Source: Novosphingobium rosa NBRC 15208 (GTDB lineage: Bacteria > Pseudomonadota > Alphaproteobacteria > Sphingomonadales > Sphingomonadaceae). From it: a stretch of DNA of 34,809 nucleotides. This document shows positions 1 through 7,998 of this stretch, piece after piece (within the stretch, counting starts at the first letter, position 1; every line of letters starts with the position of its first letter). A model generated the notes under the pieces. That model made no database searches and was not told where the DNA came from. It worked only from the letters and a program-made list of their open reading frames with translations. Both the position numbers and the translations under genes were made by a program. The stretch lies in the NCBI RefSeq assembly GCF_001598555.1, contig NZ_BCZE01000076.1, positions 1 through 34,809 of the forward strand, in the 5' to 3' direction.

Positions 1-231
1 ATCGATGATGTCGGCGCGGTCGATCACGCCACGCAGCGCCGGATCGGCATGATAAGAGGCAACAACGCTGCCATTGGCAGAGGTGACGAAACGCGGCAGC
101 GCCAAATCCCCGGCACGCGCCGCCTGCACATCATGCAGCATCATCGCGCCCAGCTGCGCGCAGGTGGCCTTGGTGACGGTGAGGCCGCCGATGGTCTGCG
201 TCGGCGCGGCCACCTCATTTCCCCCTGACAC
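1..231 (-). CDS. WecG/TagA/CpsF-family glycosyltransferase, N-terminal part (runs off left edge)
   Basis: Only the first 77 codons are in the window; the gene continues past base 1. The GTG start at 231 is chosen because an AGGAGG ribosome site lies five bases upstream (234-241) and no ATG alternative exists. Residues about 43-77 read LPRFVTSANGSVV followed by ALRGVIDRADIID. This matches the entry segment of the WecG/TagA/CpsF family, in which an Asn-containing strand is followed by a helix and a '..ADLI.(A)DG' motif. Family members transfer an N-acetylmannosaminuronic acid, ManNAc or similar sugar to a lipid-linked acceptor at the cytoplasmic membrane during polysaccharide synthesis. The divergent neighbour ugd, which makes UDP-glucuronate, fits an exopolysaccharide locus. 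The sugar specificity cannot be read from this fragment. Confidence 0.72.
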   Translation of the reverse strand, partial: MSGGNEVAAPTQTIGGLTVTKATCAQLGAMMLHDVQAARAGDLALPRFVTSANGSVVASYHADPALRGVIDRADIID

Positions 232-503
232 CGTTTCCTCCTGCCAAGCAAGACTAGGACTGCATTGTAAAATCATAGCTCTATCGCAAGTCTTTGCCAA
301 CACAAAGCCCCGCGACCGGGCGCCGATCCATAGCAGGCCTCTCCTATGGTGCAACGCGATGGTGCAATGCAACAGGCGACAGCCCGAAGCACGCCGCGAC
401 GGGCCGAAACCGGGCCCGGTTGACAGCGGCAGGCGATCACGCAAGGGAGAAGCTGCAAGAAAACGGCGCTGTCCCGCCGCCGGTTGTCGTGAGTATGCCC
501 CCC
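232..503. promoter_or_regulatory. divergent intergenic region between the glycosyltransferase and ugd
   Basis: This 272-bp stretch has no convincing gene and must hold the promoters of both flanking genes. It contains a perfect 14-bp palindrome AACCGGGCCCGGTT at 408-421, a CCATAG...CTATGG inverted repeat around 330-352, and a short direct repeat ATGGTGCAA beginning near 344 and 359. These could be operator elements, but nothing ties them to a known regulator. Confidence 0.35.
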
Positions 504-1670
504 ATGAAAATTGCTGTTTTTGGCCTGGGTTATGTCGGCCTGTCCAATGCGGTGCTGCTGGCCCAGCATCATGAGGTGGTGGCCGTCGACATTTCCGCCG
601 ACCGCGTGGCCATGCTGAACGCCCGCAAGGCGCCGATCGTCGATTCCGAGCTGGAAGAGTTTCTGGCCAGCAAGCCTTTGAACCTCACCGCCACGCTGGA
701 TGCGGCGCAGGCGCTGGAGGGGGCTGATTTCGTGGTGGTGGCCACGCCCACCAATTACGATGTCGACACCAGCCATTTCGACACCTCCTCGGTCGAGGCG
801 GTGATCCGCATCGCCACGGCGGCCAACCCGCAAGCCACCATCGTCGTCAAATCGACGATCCCCGTGGGCTTCATCGAGGATGTGCGGCGGCGGCTGGGCA
901 CGCAGAATGTGATCTTCAGCCCCGAATTCCTGCGCGAGGGCAAGGCGCTGCACGACAATCTCTACCCCTCACGCATCATCGTGGGCGAACGGTCAGAGCG
1001 GGCGGAGGTCTTCGCCAATCTGCTGCGCGAGGGCGCGGTGAAGCAGGATGTGGAAATGCTCTTCACCGATCCCAGCGAGGCCGAGGCGATCAAGCTTTTC
1101 GCCAACACCTATCTCGCCATGCGCGTCGCCTTCTTCAACGAGCTGGACAGCTTCGCCATCGCCGGCGGCATGGACACGCGCCAGATCATCGATGGCGTGG
1201 GTCTCGATCCGCGCATCGGCGATCATTACAACAACCCCAGCTTCGGCTATGGCGGCTATTGCCTGCCCAAGGACACCAAGCAGCTGCTGGCCAATTACTC
1301 CGACGTGCCGCAGAATCTGATCCGCGCCATCGTGGACGCCAACCGCACCCGCAAGGATTTTCTGGCCGACCTCATCATCGCCAAAAAGCCCAAGGTGGTG
1401 GGCGTCTACCGCCTGACGATGAAGGCCGGATCGGACAATTTCCGCCAGTCCTCGATCCAGGGGATCATGAAGCGGATCAAGGCCAAGGGCATCAAGGTGG
1501 TGATCTATGAGCCGGAAATGGCGCAGGATGAGTTCTATGGCTCGGAGGTGATGCGCGACCTGCCCGCCTTCAAGGCGGCCAGCGACGTTATCATCGCCAA
1601 CCGCATGGCCGCCGCCATCCGGGATGTGGAGGAGAAGGTCTTCACCCGCGATCTGTTCGGATCGGACTGA
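504..1670 (+). CDS. ugd: UDP-glucose 6-dehydrogenase
   Basis: The enzyme oxidises UDP-glucose to UDP-glucuronate with two NAD+, supplying precursor for acidic surface polysaccharides. The start at 504 (MKIAVFGLGYVGL) gives 388 residues, the usual short-form length; an in-frame ATG at 495 is possible but adds only three residues. Visible motifs are the Rossmann GLGYVG at residues 7-12, the substrate segment around SPEFLREGKALHDN, KLFANTYLAMRVAFFNEL, and the catalytic thiolate in GYGGYCLPKDTKQL (Cys about 253). The C-terminus, TRDLFGSD, and the segment SIQGIMKRIKAKG match what I remember of the enterobacterial Ugd, so this is the short gamma-type enzyme rather than the roughly 435-residue alphaproteobacterial form. 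It diverges from a glycosyltransferase and converges with the TonB receptor. Confidence 0.96.
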   Translation: MKIAVFGLGYVGLSNAVLLAQHHEVVAVDISADRVAMLNARKAPIVDSELEEFLASKPLNLTATLDAAQALEGADFVVVATPTNYDVDTSHFDTSSVEAVIRIATAANPQATIVVKSTIPVGFIEDVRRRLGTQNVIFSPEFLREGKALHDNLYPSRIIVGERSERAEVFANLLREGAVKQDVEMLFTDPSEAEAIKLFANTYLAMRVAFFNELDSFAIAGGMDTRQIIDGVGLDPRIGDHYNNPSFGYGGYCLPKDTKQLLANYSDVPQNLIRAIVDANRTRKDFLADLIIAKKPKVVGVYRLTMKAGSDNFRQSSIQGIMKRIKAKGIKVVIYEPEMAQDEFYGSEVMRDLPAFKAASDVIIANRMAAAIRDVEEKVFTRDLFGSD

Positions 1671-1680
1671 GCGGGCCTGA

Positions 1681-3852
1681 TCAGATCGTTTTCGTCACCC
1701 CGACAAAGAAGCCCCGGCGCGCGCCCCATTGCGGCGCGCCCACGCCCACACCCGCACCGTCGCGGATCTGATAGGCATGATCGCCGACATTGATGATGTC
1801 GAAGCGCAGCTCCACCCCGGGCCGCTCAAGCTTGTAGCTGGCTGACAGATTGACCTGCGCATAGGCGGGCAGATGCGCGCCATTGGGGATCTCGCTGCCA
1901 TCGGCCGCCACGCCCGCCGTGCGCAGGCCCGAGCCATAGATCAGGCTCGATCCCAGCTTCAGCCCCTTCATCGCGCCCTGCTTGAAGGCATAGTTCACGC
2001 CTGCCGAGCCGGTGTAGGTCTGGTCGTGGTCGAGATAGATGTAGTGGTTGGCGATATAGGCCAGTTCCGCCGCGCTGAAGTTGAACTGGCTGGAGCTGAT
2101 GCCCTTGCCCTCCGCCTTCGCCATGGCGATGTTGCCATAGATCGACCATGGCCCATGGTTGTAGCTGGTGTTGAACTCCACGCCCCGGATGCGGCCCTTG
2201 GCGTAGTTGAAGGGCGTCTGGATGATCGGCGCGCCGAACTGGCCCTCATCGATCAGATTGGTCGAGAGGCGGTAATAGGCATCGATGCCCAGGCTGAAAC
2301 CACCCTTGATCTTCTGCTCGAATCCGACATCGAAATAATGCTGGCGCTCGGCATAGGGCGTCGTGTCGAGCGTGTTGCTTGCCGCCGCGCTGGTGCCCGC
2401 CACCTTGGCCAGATTGGTGCCGCCGACCAGTTCGAACGGCGGGGGCGAGAAATAGCGGGCATAGCCCAGATGGATCGCGGTGCGCGTGGCCGGCTCCCAC
2501 ACCATGTTCACGCGCGGCGAGAACTGGCTCTCGGTGCGATAGGCGGCATAGCGGTCGAAACGCCCGCCATAATTGACCGTGACGGTATCGCCCAGCTTCC
2601 ACTCATCCTGCAGATAGAGGCTGGTGGTCCAGGCGTTGCTGGCGCTGTTGTCGAGAATATCCACCGGCTGGCCGGTCTGCGCGCCGCTGTCATCCACGGG
2701 GAAAGCCCATGTGCCGGTGCGGCTGATGGCGTGATCGTGCTGCACATAGAAGCCGAAGCGCACCGTATGCGCATGGCTGACGCGCCACACGCCATCCATC
2801 TGGCCCGAGAGCGCCAGATCGTTCTTGAAGGCATTCTGCGCCGTGCCGTTGAACAGCAGCTCCCCGGTGACATCGGGGCGATAGATCAGCTCCGAATAGC
2901 GCGCCGCCACCGAGGTCTGCAACGTCAGCGCGCCGGTGTGGCGCAGCCAGGCCAGCTGCCCGAAGCCGGTGCGCTCCAGCTGCTGCTCGTTGAGATTGTC
3001 GGAGAGGTAATCGCTCTGGCCACCCACCTCATAGCCCGGCCCGGTCTGTGCGGCGGAAAGCCCGCGCGGATTGGGGATCTGGAAATGCTGGTTGGCGAAA
3101 CCGCCCAGAAAACTGATGCGATTGTCGGGGTCGAGAATATGGTCGATATAGGCGAAAGCCTGCCCCTGATCGGTCTTGTCATGCAGCGGGGTGGAGCTGC
3201 CATCAACGCTCTCGATCCCCAGCCTGTTGTGCTTGAAATCGCCCGAGACGAAGTAATTGGTGTTCCCCGAGGAACCGCCATAATCGAAGCTGGGGTTGAT
3301 CGAACCATGGCTGCCGCCATAGAGCGAAACCTCACCGCCCTTGGCGAACATGCCGCTCTTGGTGGTGATGTCCATCACGCCCGCCGTGCGCAGCCCATAT
3401 TGCGCGGGCAGAGCGCCGGTCAGCAGGGCGAAATGGTCGATCAGCCGGGGCGACAGCGTCTGGCCGAAGACCGCCAACCCTTCAGGCAGGATCGTGCCGT
3501 TGACGCGATATTGCAGATTGGCGTGATCGTCCCGCACATGGAACTGCCCGCCGCCATCCTGCGAAACGCCGGGGATCTGCAGCAGGATCTGGTTGAACTG
3601 CTGGTTGTCGCCGCCGGGCAAGGCCTGAATCGCCGCCTGACTGACCCCATAGGAATCAGCGCCCAGCGCAGGCTGAATGGCGGCCCGCGCCTCATCCAGA
3701 CGGCGGGCGGTGACCACGATGGTGTGTTCAGGGGCGGTATGCTCAGGCGTGCTTGCGGGCTTGTCCTGAGCCGGGGCCGCAGGCTGGCTCTGGGCCAGCG
3801 CCGCGCCGGGCAGGCTGATCATGGCAACACAGGAAAGCAACAGGGGGCGCAA
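1681..3852 (-). CDS. TonB-dependent outer-membrane receptor
   Basis: A 723-residue TonB-dependent transporter that would carry a ligand across the outer membrane using TonB/ExbBD energy. It begins with a clear signal peptide (MRPLLLSCVAMISLPGAALA, cleavage about residue 20) and a Pro/Ala linker. A TonB-box-like TIVVTARR stretch at about 44-51 follows. The plug domain (about 60-175) contains VRDDHANLQYRVNGTILPEG and the GALPAQYGLRTAGVMDITTK segment. The remainder is a beta barrel with many alternating aromatic strands. The last residues, GFFVGVTKTI, end in Ile rather than the usual terminal aromatic. It stands alone with no adjacent regulator or hydrolase to suggest a ligand. The 3' end faces ugd only 10 bases away. 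Confidence 0.92.
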   Translation of the reverse strand: MRPLLLSCVAMISLPGAALAQSQPAAPAQDKPASTPEHTAPEHTIVVTARRLDEARAAIQPALGADSYGVSQAAIQALPGGDNQQFNQILLQIPGVSQDGGGQFHVRDDHANLQYRVNGTILPEGLAVFGQTLSPRLIDHFALLTGALPAQYGLRTAGVMDITTKSGMFAKGGEVSLYGGSHGSINPSFDYGGSSGNTNYFVSGDFKHNRLGIESVDGSSTPLHDKTDQGQAFAYIDHILDPDNRISFLGGFANQHFQIPNPRGLSAAQTGPGYEVGGQSDYLSDNLNEQQLERTGFGQLAWLRHTGALTLQTSVAARYSELIYRPDVTGELLFNGTAQNAFKNDLALSGQMDGVWRVSHAHTVRFGFYVQHDHAISRTGTWAFPVDDSGAQTGQPVDILDNSASNAWTTSLYLQDEWKLGDTVTVNYGGRFDRYAAYRTESQFSPRVNMVWEPATRTAIHLGYARYFSPPPFELVGGTNLAKVAGTSAAASNTLDTTPYAERQHYFDVGFEQKIKGGFSLGIDAYYRLSTNLIDEGQFGAPIIQTPFNYAKGRIRGVEFNTSYNHGPWSIYGNIAMAKAEGKGISSSQFNFSAAELAYIANHYIYLDHDQTYTGSAGVNYAFKQGAMKGLKLGSSLIYGSGLRTAGVAADGSEIPNGAHLPAYAQVNLSASYKLERPGVELRFDIINVGDHAYQIRDGAGVGVGAPQWGARRGFFVGVTKTI

Positions 3853-4003
3853 ACGGTCATCCTTCGCGGCGGGGGCCGAACAGTCCCGGGGCTTTACATG
3901 TCATGAGACAAAGTCACCATCCGTCATTCCTCTACCCCAAAGGACTGGACGCATGGCAACCGGGGCCATCGGAGATGCTCGTATTAGAACATAAAATTCC
4001 CAT

Positions 4004-4034
4004 AAAAAAGAGGGCGCCCGCAAGAACGCCCTCT
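4004..4034 (-). terminator. Rho-independent terminator of the SPFH gene
   Basis: On the minus strand a GAGGGCG/CGCCCTC stem (4010-4016 with 4027-4033, 10-nt loop) is followed directly by six T residues (4004-4009). It lies 30 bases past the SPFH stop codon, so it closes that leftward transcript. The rest of 3853-4063 is the upstream region of the TonB receptor and shows no gene. Confidence 0.85.
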
Positions 4035-4063
4035 CCTTCCTTGCCAGACCGGATTTCGCGGGA

Positions 4064-6100
4064 TTACGCGGCCGGCTGCTCGGCCTCGCGCTTGCCTGCG
4101 GCGGCCTCGCGGCTTTCCAGCATCGCCTCGCCCTTTTCAGAGAGCAGCATACCGATCAGCGCCGCCATGGGATTGGCCCCCGCGCCCAGCGCGCCACCCT
4201 CGCCACCAGACGCGCCGGTCTGGATCTGGATGCGGGGCACGATGTCCACGCCCGACTTCTCCAGCGCCTCGGCCAGCCGCTCGACCACCTGACGGGTCAG
4301 CTGATAGCGCGCGCCGCCCGAAGCCTCGGCCTGACGGGCGATGGTTTCGGCGGTGGCGAGACCGGTCTTGGTGATGCGCTCGGCCTCGGCGCTGGCGATG
4401 GCCACCATGCGCGCGGCCTCGCCCTCACCGATGGTGCGCACGCGGTCGGATTCGGCGCGGGCCTGCATGCGGGTCTGCTCGGCGGCCTGAGTCGCCATCT
4501 TCAGGCTGGCCTTGCCCTCATTCTCGCGCACGATGATCGAGAGTTCGGACTGGGTGATCGAGGTCTGCTGATCGGCGCGCGCCTGCGCCTCACGCAGCGC
4601 CTTCTCGCTTTCGGCGGCGATGCGCTGCTTTTCATAGGTGGTCACGCGTTCCTCGGCGACCTGACGTTCGCGCAGCTGCTGCAACACCTTCTCGATCTGG
4701 TCGTTGCCACCCGTGGCGCGGGGCGTGCCGATCAGCACCTCCTGCAGCTCCAGATTGTAGCCGAGGAATTTGGCGCGCATCTCCTCGCTGGCCTGAAGCT
4801 GAATGTCGCTGCGTTCCTGAAGCAGCTCGATCAGCGTCTTCTTCTGGGCGATGTTCTTGAAATAGGCCGAGACCATCGGGTCCAGCGTCTGCTCGACCAG
4901 CTTCTTGATGTCGCCGAAGCGCTGCACCACCAGCGGCGCCTTGCGGTAATCGATATGCACCACCACCGAGAGCGGCAGATTGGGTTCGAAGGCATCGCGG
5001 GTGATCAGCGAGACTTCCGACAGATTCTCGTCGAACTTGTGCTGCCCGGTGATGTCGCTCTGCCACTTGAGGATGAAGTTGGTGGTGGGCACGATCAGAA
5101 TCTTGCCCGCATAGGTGTTGAAGGCATATTTGCCGGGCAGCAAAGGCTCGCTCCACACGCCGCGCGATCCGCGCGCCACCAGCTCGCCATGGCGGTAATC
5201 CTCGCCCGAGGTGTCGCCCGTATCGGCGCCGGTGTAGCTGATCACCACGCCGACATGGCCGACCTCGATGATGGTCTTGCCGACCATCTCCACCGTGGCA
5301 AACAGCCGGTTGATGAAATAGCTGCCCTCGACCAGCACCTGCAGCTGACGACCGCGTCGGCCACCCGCCGCGATGAACTTTTCCGGGTCCTGAAAGGAGT
5401 TGTGGAAGCTGGCGCTCTGCTTCTGATCGGTGCCCACTTCCGGCGCGATAATATGGTCGGCGGTCAGCGCCGGGCCGTCATGCACGGTGACGATGCCGAT
5501 CTGGTCCGAGGCATCGCGGATCACCACTGCCTCGAAGCCATTCCGCCCGGCGATCAGGTTTTGCATCTGGTTGAACAGCTCGCCATCGCTGTAGTTCAGC
5601 ATCAGGCCATGGATCTGCTCACGCGTCAGCACCACGAATTGCGCGGTGTTGATGGCATAGGTGCCCTCACGCAAGATGGTGCGCTGCGGCCCCTTCTGCC
5701 CGCCATGCGTCAGGAAGGCGCGCACATCGAGGAAATCGGCGGTGGCGGCATTGCTGGCCAGCGTCTGGGTGGGGCCCAGCGGCGCACCGTCACGCGCGAA
5801 AATATAGCCGATCTGCCCCTGCGGGATGGTGACCAGCGACTGCGAGTGAATGCGGTACTGGAAGGGGAAGAAGAAGTGGAAGCCGCCGCGCAGCACATCG
5901 GGCTGGTAACCGGCCTCGCCTTCCAGAGCGATCAGGCCAGCGCTCACCGATCCGGCACGGCTCCACAGCTTTTCGACCACGGCAACCCGGTTGTTGCCGA
6001 CATAGCGCACCATGCGCGAAACCAGAAAAAGCACGAACACAAACAAGCCTAGCCCGGCGGTGCCGCCGAGCGTGATGACGTTTTGCATGGGGGATGACAT
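4064..6100 (-). CDS. SPFH/flotillin-family membrane protein (YqiK-like)
   Basis: A flotillin-like scaffold protein expected to anchor in the inner membrane and oligomerise in detergent-resistant microdomains. I place the start at 6100 (MSSPMQNVITLGG) or four codons later at 6088; a longer frame to 6142 adds a basic, poorly conserved lead. Residues about 7-30 are one membrane helix (ITLGGTAGLGLFVFVLFLVS). Band-7/SPFH segments follow, with GKYAFNTYAGKILIVPTTN at about 330-350. From about 480 to 620 comes a long Ala/Glu/Arg/Gln-rich coiled coil (ESEKALREAQARADQQ). The tail, SGGEGGALGAGANPMAALIG, is Gly/Ala rich. At 678 residues it is longer than many flotillins. Neither a clear NfeD gene nor a protease is adjacent. 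The upstream membrane protein is read in the same direction 116 bases away. Confidence 0.85.
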   Translation of the reverse strand: MSSPMQNVITLGGTAGLGLFVFVLFLVSRMVRYVGNNRVAVVEKLWSRAGSVSAGLIALEGEAGYQPDVLRGGFHFFFPFQYRIHSQSLVTIPQGQIGYIFARDGAPLGPTQTLASNAATADFLDVRAFLTHGGQKGPQRTILREGTYAINTAQFVVLTREQIHGLMLNYSDGELFNQMQNLIAGRNGFEAVVIRDASDQIGIVTVHDGPALTADHIIAPEVGTDQKQSASFHNSFQDPEKFIAAGGRRGRQLQVLVEGSYFINRLFATVEMVGKTIIEVGHVGVVISYTGADTGDTSGEDYRHGELVARGSRGVWSEPLLPGKYAFNTYAGKILIVPTTNFILKWQSDITGQHKFDENLSEVSLITRDAFEPNLPLSVVVHIDYRKAPLVVQRFGDIKKLVEQTLDPMVSAYFKNIAQKKTLIELLQERSDIQLQASEEMRAKFLGYNLELQEVLIGTPRATGGNDQIEKVLQQLRERQVAEERVTTYEKQRIAAESEKALREAQARADQQTSITQSELSIIVRENEGKASLKMATQAAEQTRMQARAESDRVRTIGEGEAARMVAIASAEAERITKTGLATAETIARQAEASGGARYQLTRQVVERLAEALEKSGVDIVPRIQIQTGASGGEGGALGAGANPMAALIGMLLSEKGEAMLESREAAAGKREAEQPAA

Positions 6101-6216
6101 CCTGTGGTGTCTTTTTGAAAGCCGCCAAGGTTGAGCGGCCACCTTTCATTTACGACTGTTCAAATAGCGATTCCAGTAAAATCGGAGTCTCTACTTTGGT
6201 CGTATTTCAGGTAATC

Positions 6217-6834
6217 TTATATCTTGTCTTCACCGTAGCGCGCCTCGACATAGGTGGCCATGACCAGCGCCTTATCCTGAGCCTGCCTGGCCTGATCGCG
6301 CGCCTGCTGCTCAAGGGCGGCGGCGATGCGGGTCAAGGCGGCGGCGCTTAGCTCGCGCAGGGATACGGCGTCCTCCGCCTGCACGGCGCCGCGCCCGGCC
6401 TCGACCATGGCGGAGAGGTCGCGCAGCAGTGCTTGCGTCGCCGAATCGCCCAGATCAGGACGCAGGCCCGCGATGCGATCCAGCGCTGCATCGCCCTCTG
6501 GCCCGAAGGCCCCGCGCCCGCGCGCCAGAGCCTGACGCAGGTTGTGCGCAGCCTGAGCTTCCGCCTGATCACCCGTGTTTAAGGGTTCCGCCGTGAACCG
6601 GTCCGCCAGCGCCGCCAGACCCGTCGCGCCCAGCCCAACCGCGCCATAGAGCGCCAGAAACCAGCCGCTCATACCCGGCACATGGGCCAGCCATAGGTCC
6701 AGCCCGCCATGCGTCTGAGTGGCAAAGCGCCAGCCATCCACCCCCAGCGCCAGCAGATAGGCCGGCACCACCGCATGCACCGCTCCGCCGCCCACCAGCT
6801 TCCATAGCGGAATTTTTCGACGCCTCGCGGTCAT
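6217..6834 (-). CDS. hypothetical two-helix membrane protein upstream of the SPFH gene
   Basis: I do not recognise the family. The 205-residue product has a basic N-terminus (MTARRRKIPLWK) and two probable membrane helices, about 12-32 (VGGGAVHAVVPAYLLALGV) and about 55-77 (GWFLALYGAVGLGATGLAAL). A long soluble Ala/Arg/Gln-rich helical region follows, ending in QQARDQARQAQDKAL, which looks coiled-coil forming. It is co-directional with the SPFH gene, 116 bases upstream, and both products have a membrane anchor plus coiled coil. A shared complex is therefore plausible but inferred. No good Shine-Dalgarno sequence precedes the ATG at 6834. Copy A of the dispersed hairpin repeat lies 40 bases upstream of its start. 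Confidence 0.6.
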   Translation of the reverse strand: MTARRRKIPLWKLVGGGAVHAVVPAYLLALGVDGWRFATQTHGGLDLWLAHVPGMSGWFLALYGAVGLGATGLAALADRFTAEPLNTGDQAEAQAAHNLRQALARGRGAFGPEGDAALDRIAGLRPDLGDSATQALLRDLSAMVEAGRGAVQAEDAVSLRELSAAALTRIAAALEQQARDQARQAQDKALVMATYVEARYGEDKI

Positions 6835-6873
6835 GGGGTGGTTTTAGCACTGTAGGGGCCAAGAAAGAAGAAA

Positions 6874-7139
6874 GATGCGAGGGGGTTACCCCCTCGCGCT
6901 CCCATGACGTCTTCCGACGATAGAGCAGTAAGCGCCCAACCTCTCCACCAGCGCAAGGCGAAGCGCCGCAGGCAGATTATCCCAAAAAATGGGCTGTGCG
7001 GGCGATTTAACGCCTGCGGCGTGGCGAGCTTTCTCAACGCCGAACCCGGTGCGCAACGCAGACATTAACGGGAGCGCGAGGGCGCCTTAGCTTGTCGCAT
7101 GCGACAAGCGCACGCTTATGGCCCTCTCATTTTCTCTTC
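6874..7139. repeat. dispersed hairpin-ended intergenic repeat, copy A
   Basis: This is one of three related copies in the window (others at 17308-17548 and 20090-20310). The left end carries a GCGAGGGGG-TTA-CCCCCTCGC hairpin followed by GCTCCC. The right end repeats GGGAGCGCGAGGG in inverted orientation at about 7070-7082. The middle has a GCCGCAGGC...GCCTGCGGC inverted pair. In this copy the right hairpin is expanded by about 35 bases that include a perfect 18-bp palindrome, CTTGTCGCATGCGACAAG (7091-7108). It lies between divergent genes. It codes for nothing recognisable and looks like a non-autonomous, MITE- or REP-like element. Confidence 0.85.
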
Positions 7140-7351
7140 ACTCCTTGTTCACAACACCCCCTGTGGCCATACCGCAACGCAACAAAGCCACACTGCGACA
7201 CCCCGGCCACAGCTCAACTCGGCGCGTTTTCGACGAGCCGATGAACCGTTGTTCAAACACGATGACTGCCCAGCGCGGGGGCTGTCCCGCACCGCACAAA
7301 CCGCTAACAAGACTGCATCGCCGGGGTCGGTGGTTAACAAGGGATTTCGGC
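7140..7351. other. leader region of the CHAP gene, no gene seen
   Basis: About 210 bases lie between repeat copy A and the CHAP start. A reading frame continues upstream through here from 7118, but its residues are compositionally unlike the rest of the protein and lie ahead of the signal peptide. I therefore treat it as untranslated leader or promoter DNA. No strong hairpin was noticed. Confidence 0.4.
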
Positions 7352-7861
7352 GTGTCGCGTAACTTCTTCGGTGCAATCAAGAACTTGCGCAACATTGTCA
7401 TGGTTATCGCGGGCGCAGCCGGTCTTACCGCCGCCCTTCCCGCCCAGGCCCACACGCAGTGCGCTCCTTATGCTCGTGAGATTTCCGGCATCGAGCTGCA
7501 TGGCGATGCCAAGGATTGGTGGGCGCAGGCCAACGGCGTTTACGCTCGTGGCAACACCCCCCGCGAAGGTTCGGTTCTGGCGTTTCGTGCGACCCACGCG
7601 ATGCGCTCGGGCCATGTCGCCACCGTCACCAAGATCGTCGATGCCCGCCACGTGATGCTTGACCACGCCAACTGGTCGCGCCCCGGCATGATCGAGCATG
7701 CCGCTCTGGCCGAAGACGTTTCGGCCAATGGCGACTGGAGCGAAGTGCGCGTGTGGTACGCCCCGATCCACGCTCTGGGCCTGCGCGCCACGCCCGCTTT
7801 CGGCTTCATCTACAACAGCGCCCCCAAGGACGAGAGCGTTCGCCTCGCCATGCGCGACTAA
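7352..7861 (+). CDS. secreted CHAP-domain amidohydrolase
   Basis: A predicted peptidoglycan amidase/endopeptidase of the cysteine-histidine-dependent (CHAP) fold. The start at GTG 7352 is preferred: AAGGGA lies about eight bases upstream and the product then begins with a normal signal peptide (basic VSRNFFGAIKNLRN, hydrophobic VMVIAGAAGLTAALP, AQA cleavage near residue 33). The mature domain shows the nucleophile in QCAPYAREISGI (Cys37), the WW aromatic pair (about 56-57), REGSVLAF, SGHVATV (His88), and DHANW (residues 104-108), the usual catalytic order. At 169 residues it is a single-domain enzyme. Function on the cell's own wall is inferred from secretion; the neighbouring polysaccharide deacetylase is also an envelope-type hydrolase. 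Confidence 0.87.
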   Translation: MSRNFFGAIKNLRNIVMVIAGAAGLTAALPAQAHTQCAPYAREISGIELHGDAKDWWAQANGVYARGNTPREGSVLAFRATHAMRSGHVATVTKIVDARHVMLDHANWSRPGMIEHAALAEDVSANGDWSEVRVWYAPIHALGLRATPAFGFIYNSAPKDESVRLAMRD

Positions 7862-7998
7862 GCAACGCGCGACCGATCCGCGATCCGCGGACCCAGTTTT
7901 CCCGACTTTTTTCCATTCATCCATACTGTAACACCGTCATGGCTTGATGGTGGCGGATGGCGGCTTATGGTCGCTTCATCTTGAACTACGGATGGATC

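Noticed and set aside
1873..3906. Long plus-strand frame opposite the TonB receptor
   Set aside because: Same antisense effect; no signal, motif or ribosome site, while the opposite frame is a clear TonB receptor.
7118..7351. N-terminal extension of the CHAP protein back to 7118
   Set aside because: It would place 78 unlikely residues ahead of a normal signal peptide and begin inside repeat copy A; GTG 7352 has a ribosome site.
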